Under the pieces are notes generated by a model, which had not been told where the DNA came from, made no database searches, and saw nothing but the letters and a program-made list of their open reading frames with translations. Positions 1 through 9,264 of a stretch of DNA of 64,000 bases are shown here, one piece after another; within the stretch, counting starts at the first letter, position 1; each line of letters opens with the position of its first letter. The position numbers were made by a program, and so were the translations under genes. Origin of the DNA: JARLFX01 sp036404255. GTDB lineage: Bacteria > Acidobacteriota > Terriglobia > Terriglobales > Acidobacteriaceae. The stretch is from positions 76,410 through 140,409 of the forward strand of contig DASWOP010000250.1 in NCBI GenBank assembly GCA_036404255.1, given 5' to 3'.

Positions 1-1189
1 GATAGCCATCATCGTTCGGGTGCAGATGATCTCCGCAGTCATATCGCGCTGCAATGTGATCGGGCAGCTTAGGATCACGCGCTGCCATATCGAAGTCAGC
101 CACGGCATCAAAGTGTCCCTTAGCCCGAATCCATGCATTTAGTTTCTGCCGCATCTTCTCTCCGTCTTCTGAAAAATAGAACGCTCCCTTAAACGGTGTG
201 ACCGTAGCGCCGATCACGCGAATATGCTTTCGATGCAGCTTATCCAATACCGTCTGATATCCCGCTATAATCTCGTCTGCAGTCACGGCATCTCCGGTCT
301 GCCGCGGTATCACCGTCCTACCAATATCGTTAATCCCTTCCAGCAAAATGACAGTGCGCACACCACTTTGCGAGAGAACGTCTCGATCGAGACGCGCCAG
401 CAAACTAGGCCCCGCACTATCCTTCACCACACGATTTCCGCCGATGCCTTCATTCAGCACAACGAAATCGCGTGTCGACGCATTTTCATTCAATCGTGCT
501 GTCAGAATATCTGACCAGCGATGCTCAGCATTTGGTACGGAGCATGCACCCTCTGTAATGGAATCCCCTATGGCGACAACAACTGGATGCGAATGAGGGG
601 TAAGAACGTCGATGCCGCTCACGAAGTACCACGAAGGAATCTTCTTCGCGTTTTTCCACTGCGCACTATCACTTACCTTGCCTTCGTTCGTATAAGAGAT
701 TTCATACGAGCTGCGATGGAATGTAATCCAACCGTGGAAGTGTTGAACATAGAAGGAGACGGCCAGCAGCGAGTCAGAAGGCACATCCCAATCCACGGGA
801 TCAGAGACAGCCGCGCTGCCTGCGGGAATTTCAACATCCGGCTTTCCTCCAAAGAGCAGCGGATGCACGCTGCCTTCTATCAGGTGATCATCGTGATAGC
901 TGATGCCCGCCGTCACATTTTGCAGATGGAGTGGCTCCTGCCCGAAGAGGTTTGAAAGATGTACACGCACCTTCGAACCGCCAACACGGATTCGAATGAC
1001 ATTGCGAACACTCTGATCCTCGAACGTGATGTTGGGAGAGTGCATCTCCGGCTCCGCCGTCTGCATCGCTGCTGCCCAGGTTGGGGTCCACACACGGGAC
1101 ACCACAGTATGTTGCGCCATAAGTAACCCCGAAGAGCAGAAGAAAATGAGGATAAGTGCCAGGCTGCAACGTGTCTTATTAATGATCAA
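1..1189 (-). CDS. Secreted SGNH/GDSL hydrolase (3' end cut by window edge)
   Basis: The reading frame is open from a TTG at 1189 to the left edge, about 396 residues. A GGAG lies 7 nt before this TTG. The next 20 or so residues are a hydrophobic signal peptide ending near CSSGLLMAQ. An N-terminal beta-rich part, about residues 30-190, is followed by the SGNH core. Block I is GDSITEG with the nucleophilic Ser, then LNEGIGGNR, LLEGINDIG, and a block V DHLHP a few codons before the edge, so only the extreme C-terminus is missing. The family hydrolyses ester groups, often acetyl esters on plant polysaccharides, and the neighbouring lyases and glycosidases fit that. A second, similar SGNH gene is at 24472. 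The exact substrate is inference. Confidence 0.8.
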   Translation of the reverse strand, partial: MIINKTRCSLALILIFFCSSGLLMAQHTVVSRVWTPTWAAAMQTAEPEMHSPNITFEDQSVRNVIRIRVGGSKVRVHLSNLFGQEPLHLQNVTAGISYHDDHLIEGSVHPLLFGGKPDVEIPAGSAAVSDPVDWDVPSDSLLAVSFYVQHFHGWITFHRSSYEISYTNEGKVSDSAQWKNAKKIPSWYFVSGIDVLTPHSHPVVVAIGDSITEGACSVPNAEHRWSDILTARLNENASTRDFVVLNEGIGGNRVVKDSAGPSLLARLDRDVLSQSGVRTVILLEGINDIGRTVIPRQTGDAVTADEIIAGYQTVLDKLHRKHIRVIGATVTPFKGAFYFSEDGEKMRQKLNAWIRAKGHFDAVADFDMAARDPKLPDHIAARYDCGDHLHPNDDGY

Positions 1190-1231
1190 TGCCAATCTCC
1201 GTTCACTATCGTCTTGTTCAGAAACTTCAGA

Positions 1232-2830
1232 TCACTGCACGCGGATGGTCAATGCAGTGGATGGGCCGGCGCCAAACTTATTGCGCGCCTGCAGAATTAC
1301 GGTATATGTGCCAGCGGTAGTCGGTATACCGGTGATGTCCGCCATTCCAATAATCTGATCTAACTGCAGCCCCGCTGCATAGCTATAGACCGGGCCAAGC
1401 GTCAGGCCGGCAGGCAGCCCGGTTGCTGAAATTACATATTGCGGATCAAGCGTCTCCATCCCCGTAGCGCGAATGCCAGAGTTTGTTCCATAGACGGTAT
1501 ACGCAGGCATCGCAACATTGTGAGTCAGGGTAACTGTGAGCAGATCCGGATCATTAAAGATCATGGGGGGAAGATTATCCACCAAGGTGAAGTACGCGGG
1601 CTTTCGATGTGCATAAGCAGAGGCCACACCTTCAGGGCGATTGAACAATGCCGTGTAATAGGTGAGCGCAAGACTTCCACTGGTGTAATCGTAGTCAGTC
1701 GTCTTTCCCGCCTCGGCATAAATGGTGCCGGTGCGGGTATTGTCCGTTACATCAACGCCCGCGTTGGATGTTGCTCCCGTCGGATCATTCGCCAACATTC
1801 GCTGCTGCAGGAAGCGGCCATTCAGTTTAACCACTTTCAATGGATTCAAGCCGGTAGCAAGAATATCGTTCGGGAAATTATAGGCATACCATGCCGTCAA
1901 CAACGTCCCGACACCTTGGTAAGAAGTGTCATACCCGTAGCCGTTGGCTGTATCTCCTTCCCAGTAAATGCCGTTATCACGATCCATCAATGGCCGCGAG
2001 AAAGACGCGCTCTGTACAAATTCATTATTGATCCACCATAGCGCCTGGCTACGGTAATTATCCAAATGTGTTCCTGTACTGTTCATCGCGGCCTGTGCCG
2101 GAGGATACGACTGTAGTAACTGGTAGCCAAAGCCATACATCACGGCATTAATCATGGTGCGGTTCGGCGAGTAATAATCGCCAGCCAGCGGGTCGCGGCT
2201 GCCATGGGTACTGGTGTTCACCATAAAATCCATTGCAGCCATAATCTTCGGCAGCAGCCCATAATCTCCACTCCCAGTTCCCAGAATCAATTGCTGATAG
2301 GTAAGCGAGGAGCCCGATGGAGATTTTTGTGCATAGGGGCTTTGCAATAGAAAATTAAGTGCATGATTGGAGAGCGCCAGGTAGAAGTTCATATAAGCAG
2401 CTCCTCTGCAACATCCTGAGCCGCCGGAAAAATCTCCGGAGTTGGTCTGCAGATTGTACGCAGCCGTAATGGACTTCCATCCGCTCAACACATTGGCATC
2501 GCTGCCATTAAGCGCTCCTTCCAATATGTTGAAGGAGGCACCCCGTTGCTCATTAGCATCAAAATCTGGATATTCGCTCCCGCTTACTCCTGGGCGGTTG
2601 TAGCCCGCCAATCCATTGCTATCGATTCCGCTCGCCACAATGTTCAGCAGCAAACGAGCTGCCGTACTATTGCTACTTACCAGGTTCGCAAGCAACTGAT
2701 ACTCTGTGCCACTGAATATAGGCGCAGCCCCCGCCGGGCACTGCGCTATCGCCGCATCCGTCACCAACAAAGACAACGTGAGAAATGCGAGTATTTTTTT
2801 TGAAGATTGCAATGCAGCTTGTATTCGCAT
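1232..2830 (-). CDS. Secreted protein, probable alpha-toroid catalytic region plus C-terminal Ig (He_PIG) domain
   Basis: The protein has 533 residues from the ATG at 2830, chosen because a GAGGA lies just upstream and a clean signal peptide follows (cleavage near DAAIAQ). The body, residues 30-430, is Trp/Tyr-rich and largely helical in appearance, with segments such as WWINNEF, DNGIYWEGD and YDYTSGSLALTYY. This resembles toroid-fold lyases or glycosidases, but I do not recognise the family. The last 90 residues match a putative Ig domain of the He_PIG type (YVISATGLPAGLTL...ITGIPTTAGTYTV). It lies 13 nt after the NHL/Ig giant gene and 42 nt before the SGNH gene on the same strand, so these three probably form one transcript. 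A role on polysaccharide is inference from context. Confidence 0.65.
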   Translation of the reverse strand: MRIQAALQSSKKILAFLTLSLLVTDAAIAQCPAGAAPIFSGTEYQLLANLVSSNSTAARLLLNIVASGIDSNGLAGYNRPGVSGSEYPDFDANEQRGASFNILEGALNGSDANVLSGWKSITAAYNLQTNSGDFSGGSGCCRGAAYMNFYLALSNHALNFLLQSPYAQKSPSGSSLTYQQLILGTGSGDYGLLPKIMAAMDFMVNTSTHGSRDPLAGDYYSPNRTMINAVMYGFGYQLLQSYPPAQAAMNSTGTHLDNYRSQALWWINNEFVQSASFSRPLMDRDNGIYWEGDTANGYGYDTSYQGVGTLLTAWYAYNFPNDILATGLNPLKVVKLNGRFLQQRMLANDPTGATSNAGVDVTDNTRTGTIYAEAGKTTDYDYTSGSLALTYYTALFNRPEGVASAYAHRKPAYFTLVDNLPPMIFNDPDLLTVTLTHNVAMPAYTVYGTNSGIRATGMETLDPQYVISATGLPAGLTLGPVYSYAAGLQLDQIIGMADITGIPTTAGTYTVILQARNKFGAGPSTALTIRVQ

Positions 2831-2843
2831 AAGCAGATGTCCT

Positions 2844-5800
2844 CTATTGGATGATGAGCGGGAATACGATCTGGTGCACAATGCTTCCCGCAGATCCCGT
2901 TGCTGTGATTGTGATGGTATAGGAGCCGGGCTGCGCACTTATGGGACCATTACTGCTTACTCCCCCTCCACAAGCCATAAGCCCTGCCGCTCCCATTGCA
3001 CTCGAAAGAATCCAAGCCCCCATACGAACCATTCGCCGACTCCTGCGCCGTATGGAGCACAGAAGCAGCGCGCAGCCTGCAAATACAAATGTTGAACTCC
3101 CTCGCATTGCCGGCGGATACATTCTTGCGCTTGCTGTGGTGCTAACAGTAAGCGTGCTCTGCACTACAGCACCTGATCCATCTGCATTTAACACAGGCGG
3201 CAGAAACGTGCAATCCACATGATTGGGCAGCACGCCGCAGCTCAACGTGATCGATCCCTGATAGTGGCCAACCGGAGTTATGGTGATGACGACTGATCCG
3301 TTACCACCGCGAGTAATGCTAATGCTCGATGGCACCGCAGTCGCCGTAAAATCCGGTGCAAGGCTCGCGACCACGGCGAGTCCCGCCGAAATGGACGCAA
3401 TAAAATTCGTATCACCACCATAGAGCGCCGTGAAGGTGTGATTGCCCGCCGCGATGGTTCCCGTGGTGTAGGTTGCGGTCCCGTTCACCAATGCGCCGGA
3501 CGTGAGCGCGCCCCCATCTTCCTGGAAGGTGACACTGCCGCTGGGAACGCCGCTCGTTGTTGAACTCACGGTCGCAGAAAGCGTAATCGTCTGGCCTGCA
3601 GTAATATTTTGCGACGACCCCGTAAGCACTGCCGTCGAAGCTGCCTGAGAGATAGTAAGAGTTCCCGGCGTGACACTGGCGGAGTAATTGGTGCTCGCTG
3701 CTCCGCCGACTGTACCGTGAATCGCATAGGTGCCCGGCGGTGAAGCCGCTGCAGCATCACTTTGCATCGCAACCAGGATCGTTGTGCCGAGCGAATCTCC
3801 GTTTACCAATCCGCTGGCAGTGGCATGGAATACCGGGTCAGCCATTCCATAGCTGCGCGATGCATTGGCCACGGTAATCCCCAATGGAACAGGTGTCACG
3901 CTGTAGTTCTGCAACGCAGTTGATGGCAGATACTGGCCCGGATTCGATGGCGTAAAAATTGCCGTCAACACATACGAAGCCGCGTTCAATACCGTACTGG
4001 CATTCACTGTTTGCGGAGCGCCGGCGCCCGCCTTCGCAGTATAGCCAATTGCGCCTGCTACTGCCGGCTGTGTCGTTGCATTCAACACATCGCTGCCGAC
4101 AGACGTGCCATATACCTGAGCACTCTGTGCCGGTTGCCATTGAATGTTTGTCGTCGTACCGCCGGAGACGATATAGCTCTGCGTGCTGCTTACACTTGTG
4201 TAATCCGTGCTGTCCGTTGGCGTAAAAACTGACGTCAGCGTGTAGCTGCCGCCCGGGAGCACCGTGGAAGCATCAATTGCAAAGGGAGCGCCACCGGCTT
4301 GCGCCGTATAGGCCATCGTGCCGCCCACATTGGCCGTGGCATCCAGCACGCCGCTCCCAATCACTGTGCCATAGGTCTGACTATTCGCAGCCGGAGCCCA
4401 CGTGATGACCGGAGCAGCTTGCAACACCGTGAACGCTACGGCGGAAGCATCGGCTCCGCTGAAATTTATATCGCCCGAATAGCTTGCTGTCAGCGTGTGG
4501 GTCCCTGCTGGCAATGTTCCCAGTGACAGCATCGCCGCACCATTCAACAATGTCACCGGTGAACAGCCCACCCCGTCCAGCACAGGGGTAACCGTTCCCG
4601 TAGGCACACTGCTTCCGCTTCCTGCAGTTACACTAATAATCGCGTTGACGGCCTGGCCGTAAGTCGAACTAACTGGATCCACTGAGATCGCCGCCGACGC
4701 GCTCGTAGTAGTTACTGCGACCCCTGTACCGCTCGCGGTAAAGCCGAGCGTAAATGCGTTCACCGCATTACCGGACTGCGACCATCGTGTGGAAAGTGCT
4801 CCTGCGATGCTCGGCGAAAAGGTGACCTGCATGCCACAAGTGCTTCCCGGCGCATATAAAGTCCCGGTAGCGCAGCCGTTTGTCGCAGCCGCACTAATCG
4901 CAAAGTCAGTAGGATCGCTCTGCGTTGCAGCAGTCCATTGAAGCGCCTGGTTTCCGGTACTGGTTAGGGTGATGTTGCCTGGTGTACTGGACGAACCGAC
5001 CGTAATAGCGCCGAACGGTATCAAGCCGCTGGCTCGTTGATAGCCCACTACCCGGCTGCCTCCTGTGTCGGCGATATACAAAGTACCGTTGCGATCTGCC
5101 GCAATGCCAGAAGGGTTCGAGAGATTCACATCATAAAGCGGAACCGCATTGGAGGTGCCAGCATAGATTACCGACACTCCATTTGTGCCGGATATATAAA
5201 GATTGCCGGCAGCGTCTAGCGCAAGCCCCGTGGGGCCAATGACGCTGCTAAGCAGCGTGGCTATACCAGAAGAGTTTACACTGATCACAGCTCCAAGTCC
5301 GGAGTCTGCGATGTAGATTGTGTTATCAGCGTTTACAGCAACAGCCGCCGGCGTCTGCAGAATGATACTTCCCGTAGCAACTGCTGAGCCTATTGTAGTA
5401 TTTGGAAAGCTTCCCCAGTTTGGAAACTTCAGCACCCGATGATTTCCGGAGTCTGCAAGATAGAGATTGCCTCCAGAATCGAAGGCCATTCCTGCCGGAG
5501 CAGCGAGTCCACTGGCAACAGCAGCCGGCGTCGTACTGAATGTTCCCGTAACCGCTGAAAGCAGCAGGAGGCGGTTGCTCCCTGTATCCGAAATATAGAG
5601 GTCACCCATAGGAGAAATTGTGACAGCCGATGGAGTGTTGAGTTGTGTCACCAGCGTTGTCTGCGAGCCCGCAGCTGGAATCTCAATCACCTGGTTGTTC
5701 GCTGTGTCTGCAATGAAAACGTTGGATTCGCCATCCACCGCAACGCCCTTCGGTGCTAAGAGATTTTCTCCAATCAAATAGCGGTACGCTCCATCAAACG

Positions 5801-7571
5801 CGATGCCCGCGCCCGTTCCCCTGCCTTGCACGCTGGGAGGAAGTACGGTAATCCCATTGCTATCCTTCATTACAAGAGCATCAAATTGCAGCCCGGGTGC
5901 CAGGGGCGCAAACACTGCGTTGACCGTGCAGAGAGAGACGTTATTGTTCAATCCCCCCGTAGTTGTAGCGCATGTGTACCCAGAAGCGACGGTAAAATCT
6001 TGCGTACTGAAAGAAAATGCACTCGGCGTTCCATGGTCTGCGACATAAAACGAAACTACAGTCGCAGAGGATCCAACATTTGTCGTTGGGAAGATCGACG
6101 GAAAACCTGTTTGTCGCAAAATATTGTTCTGATCTACAAACCAGAAGCTTCCGTCCGGCGCAATGCCAATGCTTCCTTGAGGATGATTCGCATATACATT
6201 TGTGACCGGGCAGCCGAGGCCGTAAGCATCACCCGAAGTAGGCCCACCGGTATAGCATGCGCTGCCATTCGCAGGATTAGTAGCTGTTCCCGGAGCACCG
6301 CCGATCAAGGAAACTAGACGGCTTATCACATCTAGACGCCGTACCGCGCTATGACTGCGATCCGCAAAATAAAGATTGCCGGCCACATCGATAGCTAGTC
6401 CCGTAGGACCGTTGAGTCCTGCCTGCGTCCCTGGACAACTGTCTCCGATAGAATCCACCTCCTTACTGCAGGCAGTCGATGTTGTGATACCGGGCAAAAA
6501 TCCTACAGCCGCATTAATGGTGTAAGAGAGACTTGCACCTGAAGCAGGCTGCACCGACGGAACGAGCTTGCGAATCGCGCCAGTGTAAATGAGCGTCGTT
6601 GTGCCATCTCCCTTACCCTGCATACCGGAAGCATCTGCGATGTAGACATTACCCGCTCCGTCCACAGCAACTCCATTTATGTTTGAAGTTCCCGTGCCCA
6701 TTGCGACCTGCGTTCCCCAGCAGCCATCTCCTGCCAGATCAGTCGCAGTGGCACTATTGCTTCCTCCGCAGGCTGCTCCAATAGTAGCCGGATTGCTTCC
6801 CCCGCCGGCAATTACGGCAATCGTGCCAGCAGAATAATGCTGGCCATAGATCGTCATAGGATTAGCAACGATCATCCGCAGCCGTTGATTCGTTCCATCC
6901 GTTATGTAGAGATTGAAGTAGCGATCCACCGCCACCTGGTAAGGATTACCCAGTGAAATCTGCGTGCCAAGGCAACCGTCTCCAAGCGCATCAATCGCTG
7001 TCAGCGGAGATCCGGCAGCGCAGGCAGTTCCGGAAGCGGGAGTCGTGCCTCCCCCTGCAAGCAGATAAAGATTGCCTTGAACTACCTGGCTTACTGAAGT
7101 TAGCTTACTCGGATTTTCCGCCACGATCAGGTTCGCCAGATCCTTGTTGGATGTGTCCCCGTTGTAGACCACATAGACAGCTCTGCCCGAAAAATCGCCG
7201 ATATAGAGATTTCCGTAAGCATCCCCCGAGATGCCGCGCGGCTTAATATTGGATGCTGAAGAAACCGGGCACCCAGAGCCATGGGTAGTGAAGCAGCCTG
7301 TGGCAGATGAGCCATTGGGCATATACACGCTCATCGTGTTGGAAGACGGGGTGTACTTCCAAATCTCACCGTTCGCATAGTCCGCAACATAGACATTGCC
7401 GTTCGGGTCCACTACCGCACCCCAAAGATTTCCCGCTGTGCTCCAGGTTGAATTCGTCACATTCCGCAAGCTGACAGGAAGCAAAAGCTGCGCGCAAAGA
7501 TTATTGCAAAAAAGAAGCAAAACGACACAGAATACGATGACCTGAATTCCGCAAAAAGCAATGCTTTTCAA
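2844..7571 (-). CDS. Giant secreted NHL-propeller and Ig-like/MBG repeat protein
   Basis: The start is the TTG at 7571, because a run of GGGAGGGAGGG lies 6 nt before it and a strong signal peptide follows (FCNNLCAQ). That gives about 1575 residues. Residues 50-900 contain many NHL-type beta-propeller blades with the pattern G(I/L)AVD..GN(L/V)Y(I/V)AD. Residues 900-1470 contain Ig-like domains (SVPTGTVT, SGVPSGSVTF) and MBG-like modules (YGTVIGSGVLDAT, ITVANASRSYG). The C-terminus has two hydrophobic segments split by an RRRSRR patch, an ACGGG lipobox-like stretch, and a beta hairpin ending VFPLIIQ. Such proteins in Acidobacteriota are thought to act in binding or adhesion at the cell surface. 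No catalytic motif is visible. A regulated promoter candidate lies at 7626-7699. Confidence 0.85.
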   Translation of the reverse strand: MKSIAFCGIQVIVFCVVLLLFCNNLCAQLLLPVSLRNVTNSTWSTAGNLWGAVVDPNGNVYVADYANGEIWKYTPSSNTMSVYMPNGSSATGCFTTHGSGCPVSSASNIKPRGISGDAYGNLYIGDFSGRAVYVVYNGDTSNKDLANLIVAENPSKLTSVSQVVQGNLYLLAGGGTTPASGTACAAGSPLTAIDALGDGCLGTQISLGNPYQVAVDRYFNLYITDGTNQRLRMIVANPMTIYGQHYSAGTIAVIAGGGSNPATIGAACGGSNSATATDLAGDGCWGTQVAMGTGTSNINGVAVDGAGNVYIADASGMQGKGDGTTTLIYTGAIRKLVPSVQPASGASLSYTINAAVGFLPGITTSTACSKEVDSIGDSCPGTQAGLNGPTGLAIDVAGNLYFADRSHSAVRRLDVISRLVSLIGGAPGTATNPANGSACYTGGPTSGDAYGLGCPVTNVYANHPQGSIGIAPDGSFWFVDQNNILRQTGFPSIFPTTNVGSSATVVSFYVADHGTPSAFSFSTQDFTVASGYTCATTTGGLNNNVSLCTVNAVFAPLAPGLQFDALVMKDSNGITVLPPSVQGRGTGAGIAFDGAYRYLIGENLLAPKGVAVDGESNVFIADTANNQVIEIPAAGSQTTLVTQLNTPSAVTISPMGDLYISDTGSNRLLLLSAVTGTFSTTPAAVASGLAAPAGMAFDSGGNLYLADSGNHRVLKFPNWGSFPNTTIGSAVATGSIILQTPAAVAVNADNTIYIADSGLGAVISVNSSGIATLLSSVIGPTGLALDAAGNLYISGTNGVSVIYAGTSNAVPLYDVNLSNPSGIAADRNGTLYIADTGGSRVVGYQRASGLIPFGAITVGSSSTPGNITLTSTGNQALQWTAATQSDPTDFAISAAATNGCATGTLYAPGSTCGMQVTFSPSIAGALSTRWSQSGNAVNAFTLGFTASGTGVAVTTTSASAAISVDPVSSTYGQAVNAIISVTAGSGSSVPTGTVTPVLDGVGCSPVTLLNGAAMLSLGTLPAGTHTLTASYSGDINFSGADASAVAFTVLQAAPVITWAPAANSQTYGTVIGSGVLDATANVGGTMAYTAQAGGAPFAIDASTVLPGGSYTLTSVFTPTDSTDYTSVSSTQSYIVSGGTTTNIQWQPAQSAQVYGTSVGSDVLNATTQPAVAGAIGYTAKAGAGAPQTVNASTVLNAASYVLTAIFTPSNPGQYLPSTALQNYSVTPVPLGITVANASRSYGMADPVFHATASGLVNGDSLGTTILVAMQSDAAAASPPGTYAIHGTVGGAASTNYSASVTPGTLTISQAASTAVLTGSSQNITAGQTITLSATVSSTTSGVPSGSVTFQEDGGALTSGALVNGTATYTTGTIAAGNHTFTALYGGDTNFIASISAGLAVVASLAPDFTATAVPSSISITRGGNGSVVITITPVGHYQGSITLSCGVLPNHVDCTFLPPVLNADGSGAVVQSTLTVSTTASARMYPPAMRGSSTFVFAGCALLLCSIRRRSRRMVRMGAWILSSAMGAAGLMACGGGVSSNGPISAQPGSYTITITATGSAGSIVHQIVFPLIIQ

Positions 7572-7625
7572 GATGAACCCTCCCTCCCGGGCATGGCAAA
7601 AGACGCACTTTTGACGCAAGCAGCA

Positions 7626-7699
7626 ACGTTGTGAACAATAGTTCCTTGCTACAAACATACGCAATAAACACACTGGCCGAATTTGTGCAGTTTCCGACC
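7626..7699 (-). promoter_or_regulatory. Conserved promoter element, copy 1 (upstream of NHL/Ig gene)
   Basis: This segment aligns without gaps to 51555-51628, upstream of the FucP-like transporter, with 57 of 74 positions identical by my count. Read on the minus strand it starts with an imperfect inverted repeat, GGTCGGAAA-9 nt-TTCGGCC. A TTATTG (possible -35), an 18-nt spacer and AACTAT (possible -10) follow, about 65 nt before the TTG start. The inverted repeat is likely a regulator site. The regulator is unknown. Confidence 0.6.
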
Positions 7700-8044
7700 G
7701 TCATATATAGATACTGGATAATTTAAATTGCCCTTCATGGGCTCGGGGCTCAATTCGTAACTATAGGCGAGTGCCGCGCATCGTAATCCTTCACGGAACG
7801 CACATACTGGACAAGGAACAGCTCGCAGAGAACCGAACAAACAGGAGGTGAACCCATAACCACCCATCACGCAGCTAGATAGCCTTTAATTGAAGGGAAT
7901 ACCATCTATCCCATACCAAAGAATAGCCGTCAATGTTGCTATTTGGGCCGAGATACTTCAACCCCTGGCAAGAAACGGCTGCATACAGTATTTTGTTCAA
8001 ACACTCACAAACACCTAGCCTTTCGCCGCACTATCGCATAGATT
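7700..8044. other. Intergenic stretch, no gene recognised
   Basis: About 345 nt lie between the conserved promoter element and the mutarotase remnant. The short frames here have no recognisable domain. An AT-rich patch at 7702-7731 is the only notable composition feature. I see no RNA gene or convincing terminator. Confidence 0.5.
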
Positions 8045-8620
8045 CTCCCTTCAGAAATTGGGCCTGCACAGGAATGGAGATAGCAGTTCCAAGCGCATTC
8101 TGTAATACGATAAGATCGTCGGCGGCAGCTTATACCGGTTACACGTCCAAATCCCGGCGGCGTCTTCGCCCCCCCTGGATATAGCGAATCGCGAACGCAC
8201 TACCATTGAGGTCATGATGCGTGCGGATCCTGCGTCGCGAAAGCAGATTCTCCTGGCTCGATTCCGGTATGCCACGGTCAAAGAAAGTGCAGGCATCCTC
8301 CAACCCAAGAGCACAGTTGCGGCCATTCCATGGCGAGCTATAGCGCCCGTGATTCTCGATCCAGACGATGGTCGATGGAAGTACAAGGATTTTTAGCGAG
8401 AATCCCACATAGCTCTCTGCGGTATTCACTGCGGAAGTCCAGGCCGGACCGTTGCGATCAGGAGTATTTGCAAGTTGCAATAAATCAGTGAATCCGCGAC
8501 GCGCGGGATAAGAAGAGCAGTCCTGCGCCGGCAAATATTTGAAGATGGAAGGAACACTGTCGAGCGCGGCAAATTCGGTTCGGATTTGCAGTGACTGGTA
8601 CTCTCCCGCTTCAGATCGCG
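8045..8620 (-). pseudogene. Truncated, frameshifted copy of the mutarotase-like gene at 42897-44057
   Basis: The minus strand encodes the C-terminal half of the 386-residue mutarotase-like protein, from about GEYQSLQI to the last residues. DNA similarity to 42920-43480 is very high by eye. The copy is broken: extra bases near 8127-8132 and an altered C-run near 8170 put the end (GGRRRRRDLDV in place of GMAKTPPGF) out of frame. The N-terminal half is absent, since similarity stops abruptly near 8612-8620 where a PIN-domain remnant begins on the other strand. It is therefore a partial duplication rather than a working gene. Confidence 0.85.
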
Positions 8621-8828
8621 AGGTCTGGCGAGAGGCAGGCATCCTGGGGGAACTGTTGGCCCAACTGCGGCAGTACGGCAAAGCCGAGCAGCGAAAAGCC
8701 CTGAACGATGCGCTCATCTTCCTGTCCTCAGACAAGGCCGGATTGGCCGTCCTAACGCGCAATATCTCTTCGATGTGTTAATGCCACTCGCGGAGCGGCA
8801 AGCGGTCTTCTATGATCGGGCCGTGTGA
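8618..8828 (+). pseudogene. VapC-type PIN-domain remnant (5' truncated and frameshifted)
   Basis: The frame ending at 8781 reads REAGILGELLAQL, then NDALIFLSSDKAGLAVLTRN, which is the C-terminal PIN-domain pattern of VapC-like ribonuclease toxins (ND-A-I-L then VLTRNxxDF). The frame breaks just after TRNIS. A shift of one base continues as FDVLMPLAERQAVFYDRAV and stops at 8828, the expected PIN ending. The N-terminal acidic residues are missing because the gene starts abruptly at the junction with the mutarotase remnant. No matching antitoxin lies immediately upstream. Confidence 0.65.
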
Positions 8829-8860
8829 CCATCTGGTATGCCGTCTGTGCCTTCCATTTC

Positions 8861-8874
8861 CGTACCGTGGTACG
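8861..8874. promoter_or_regulatory. Inverted repeat upstream of the RHH-like gene
   Basis: CGTACC-GT-GGTACG is a 6-nt perfect inverted repeat with a 2-nt centre. It ends 11 nt before the preferred ATG at 8886. Small RHH proteins often bind such sites next to their own start, so autoregulation is possible. Confidence 0.35.
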
Positions 8875-8885
8875 CTTGTAAACCT

Positions 8886-9170
8886 ATGGCACCTCGTGCA
8901 GCAAAGAGCCAACCGGAAGTGGAGCGGGTTCAGACCGGCATCCGCATGGAACGCCGACGGCTGAAGGTACTCAAAGCAACGGCGGAGCTGAAGGACATGT
9001 CCGTGGGCGATCTGCTGGAAGCCATTGTGCTGCATGCGTTCGAGGGGAGATTGCCTTTTTCGCCGGAAACTCTGCGGCACATCCGCGAGTTCAAAGCTAT
9101 CTATAGGATGTCCTTGCAGTCCTCCGACAGCCCTTTCTTGAAGAAAAGAAAAGACGGCTGGAAAGACTGA
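8886..9170 (+). CDS. Small ribbon-helix-helix-like protein, paralogue A
   Basis: The protein has 94 residues from the ATG at 8886; a longer frame begins at 8838, but that extension has no resemblance to the paralogue. The core MERRRLKVLKATAELKDMSV followed by GDLLEAIVLHAFEG has the spacing of an Arc/CopG-type RHH unit: a short strand, then two helices. It shares the core LKVLKATAEL...LL...AFEGR..F..E.L..I..F..IY with the protein encoded convergently at 9265-9495. It sits after a PIN-toxin remnant, and RHH proteins are common antitoxins, but no cognate toxin is intact here. The function is unproven. Confidence 0.6.
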   Translation: MAPRAAKSQPEVERVQTGIRMERRRLKVLKATAELKDMSVGDLLEAIVLHAFEGRLPFSPETLRHIREFKAIYRMSLQSSDSPFLKKRKDGWKD

Positions 9171-9264
9171 TTGATTTCAGCCGCTATGCATCCACAAGTA
9201 TCGCCTATTAGAGATTCTCAATATACGCAATATTGAAGCCGCTATGCCATAAACTCCAGGGCTC

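Noticed and set aside
330..400. Apparent frameshift in the SGNH gene near 376
   Set aside because: It came from a transcription slip on my part. Codon-by-codon rereading shows the frame is open through DVLSQSGVRT to the left edge.
224..955. Plus-strand ORFs over the SGNH gene
   Set aside because: They are shadows of the minus-strand SGNH reading frame and have no domain pattern.
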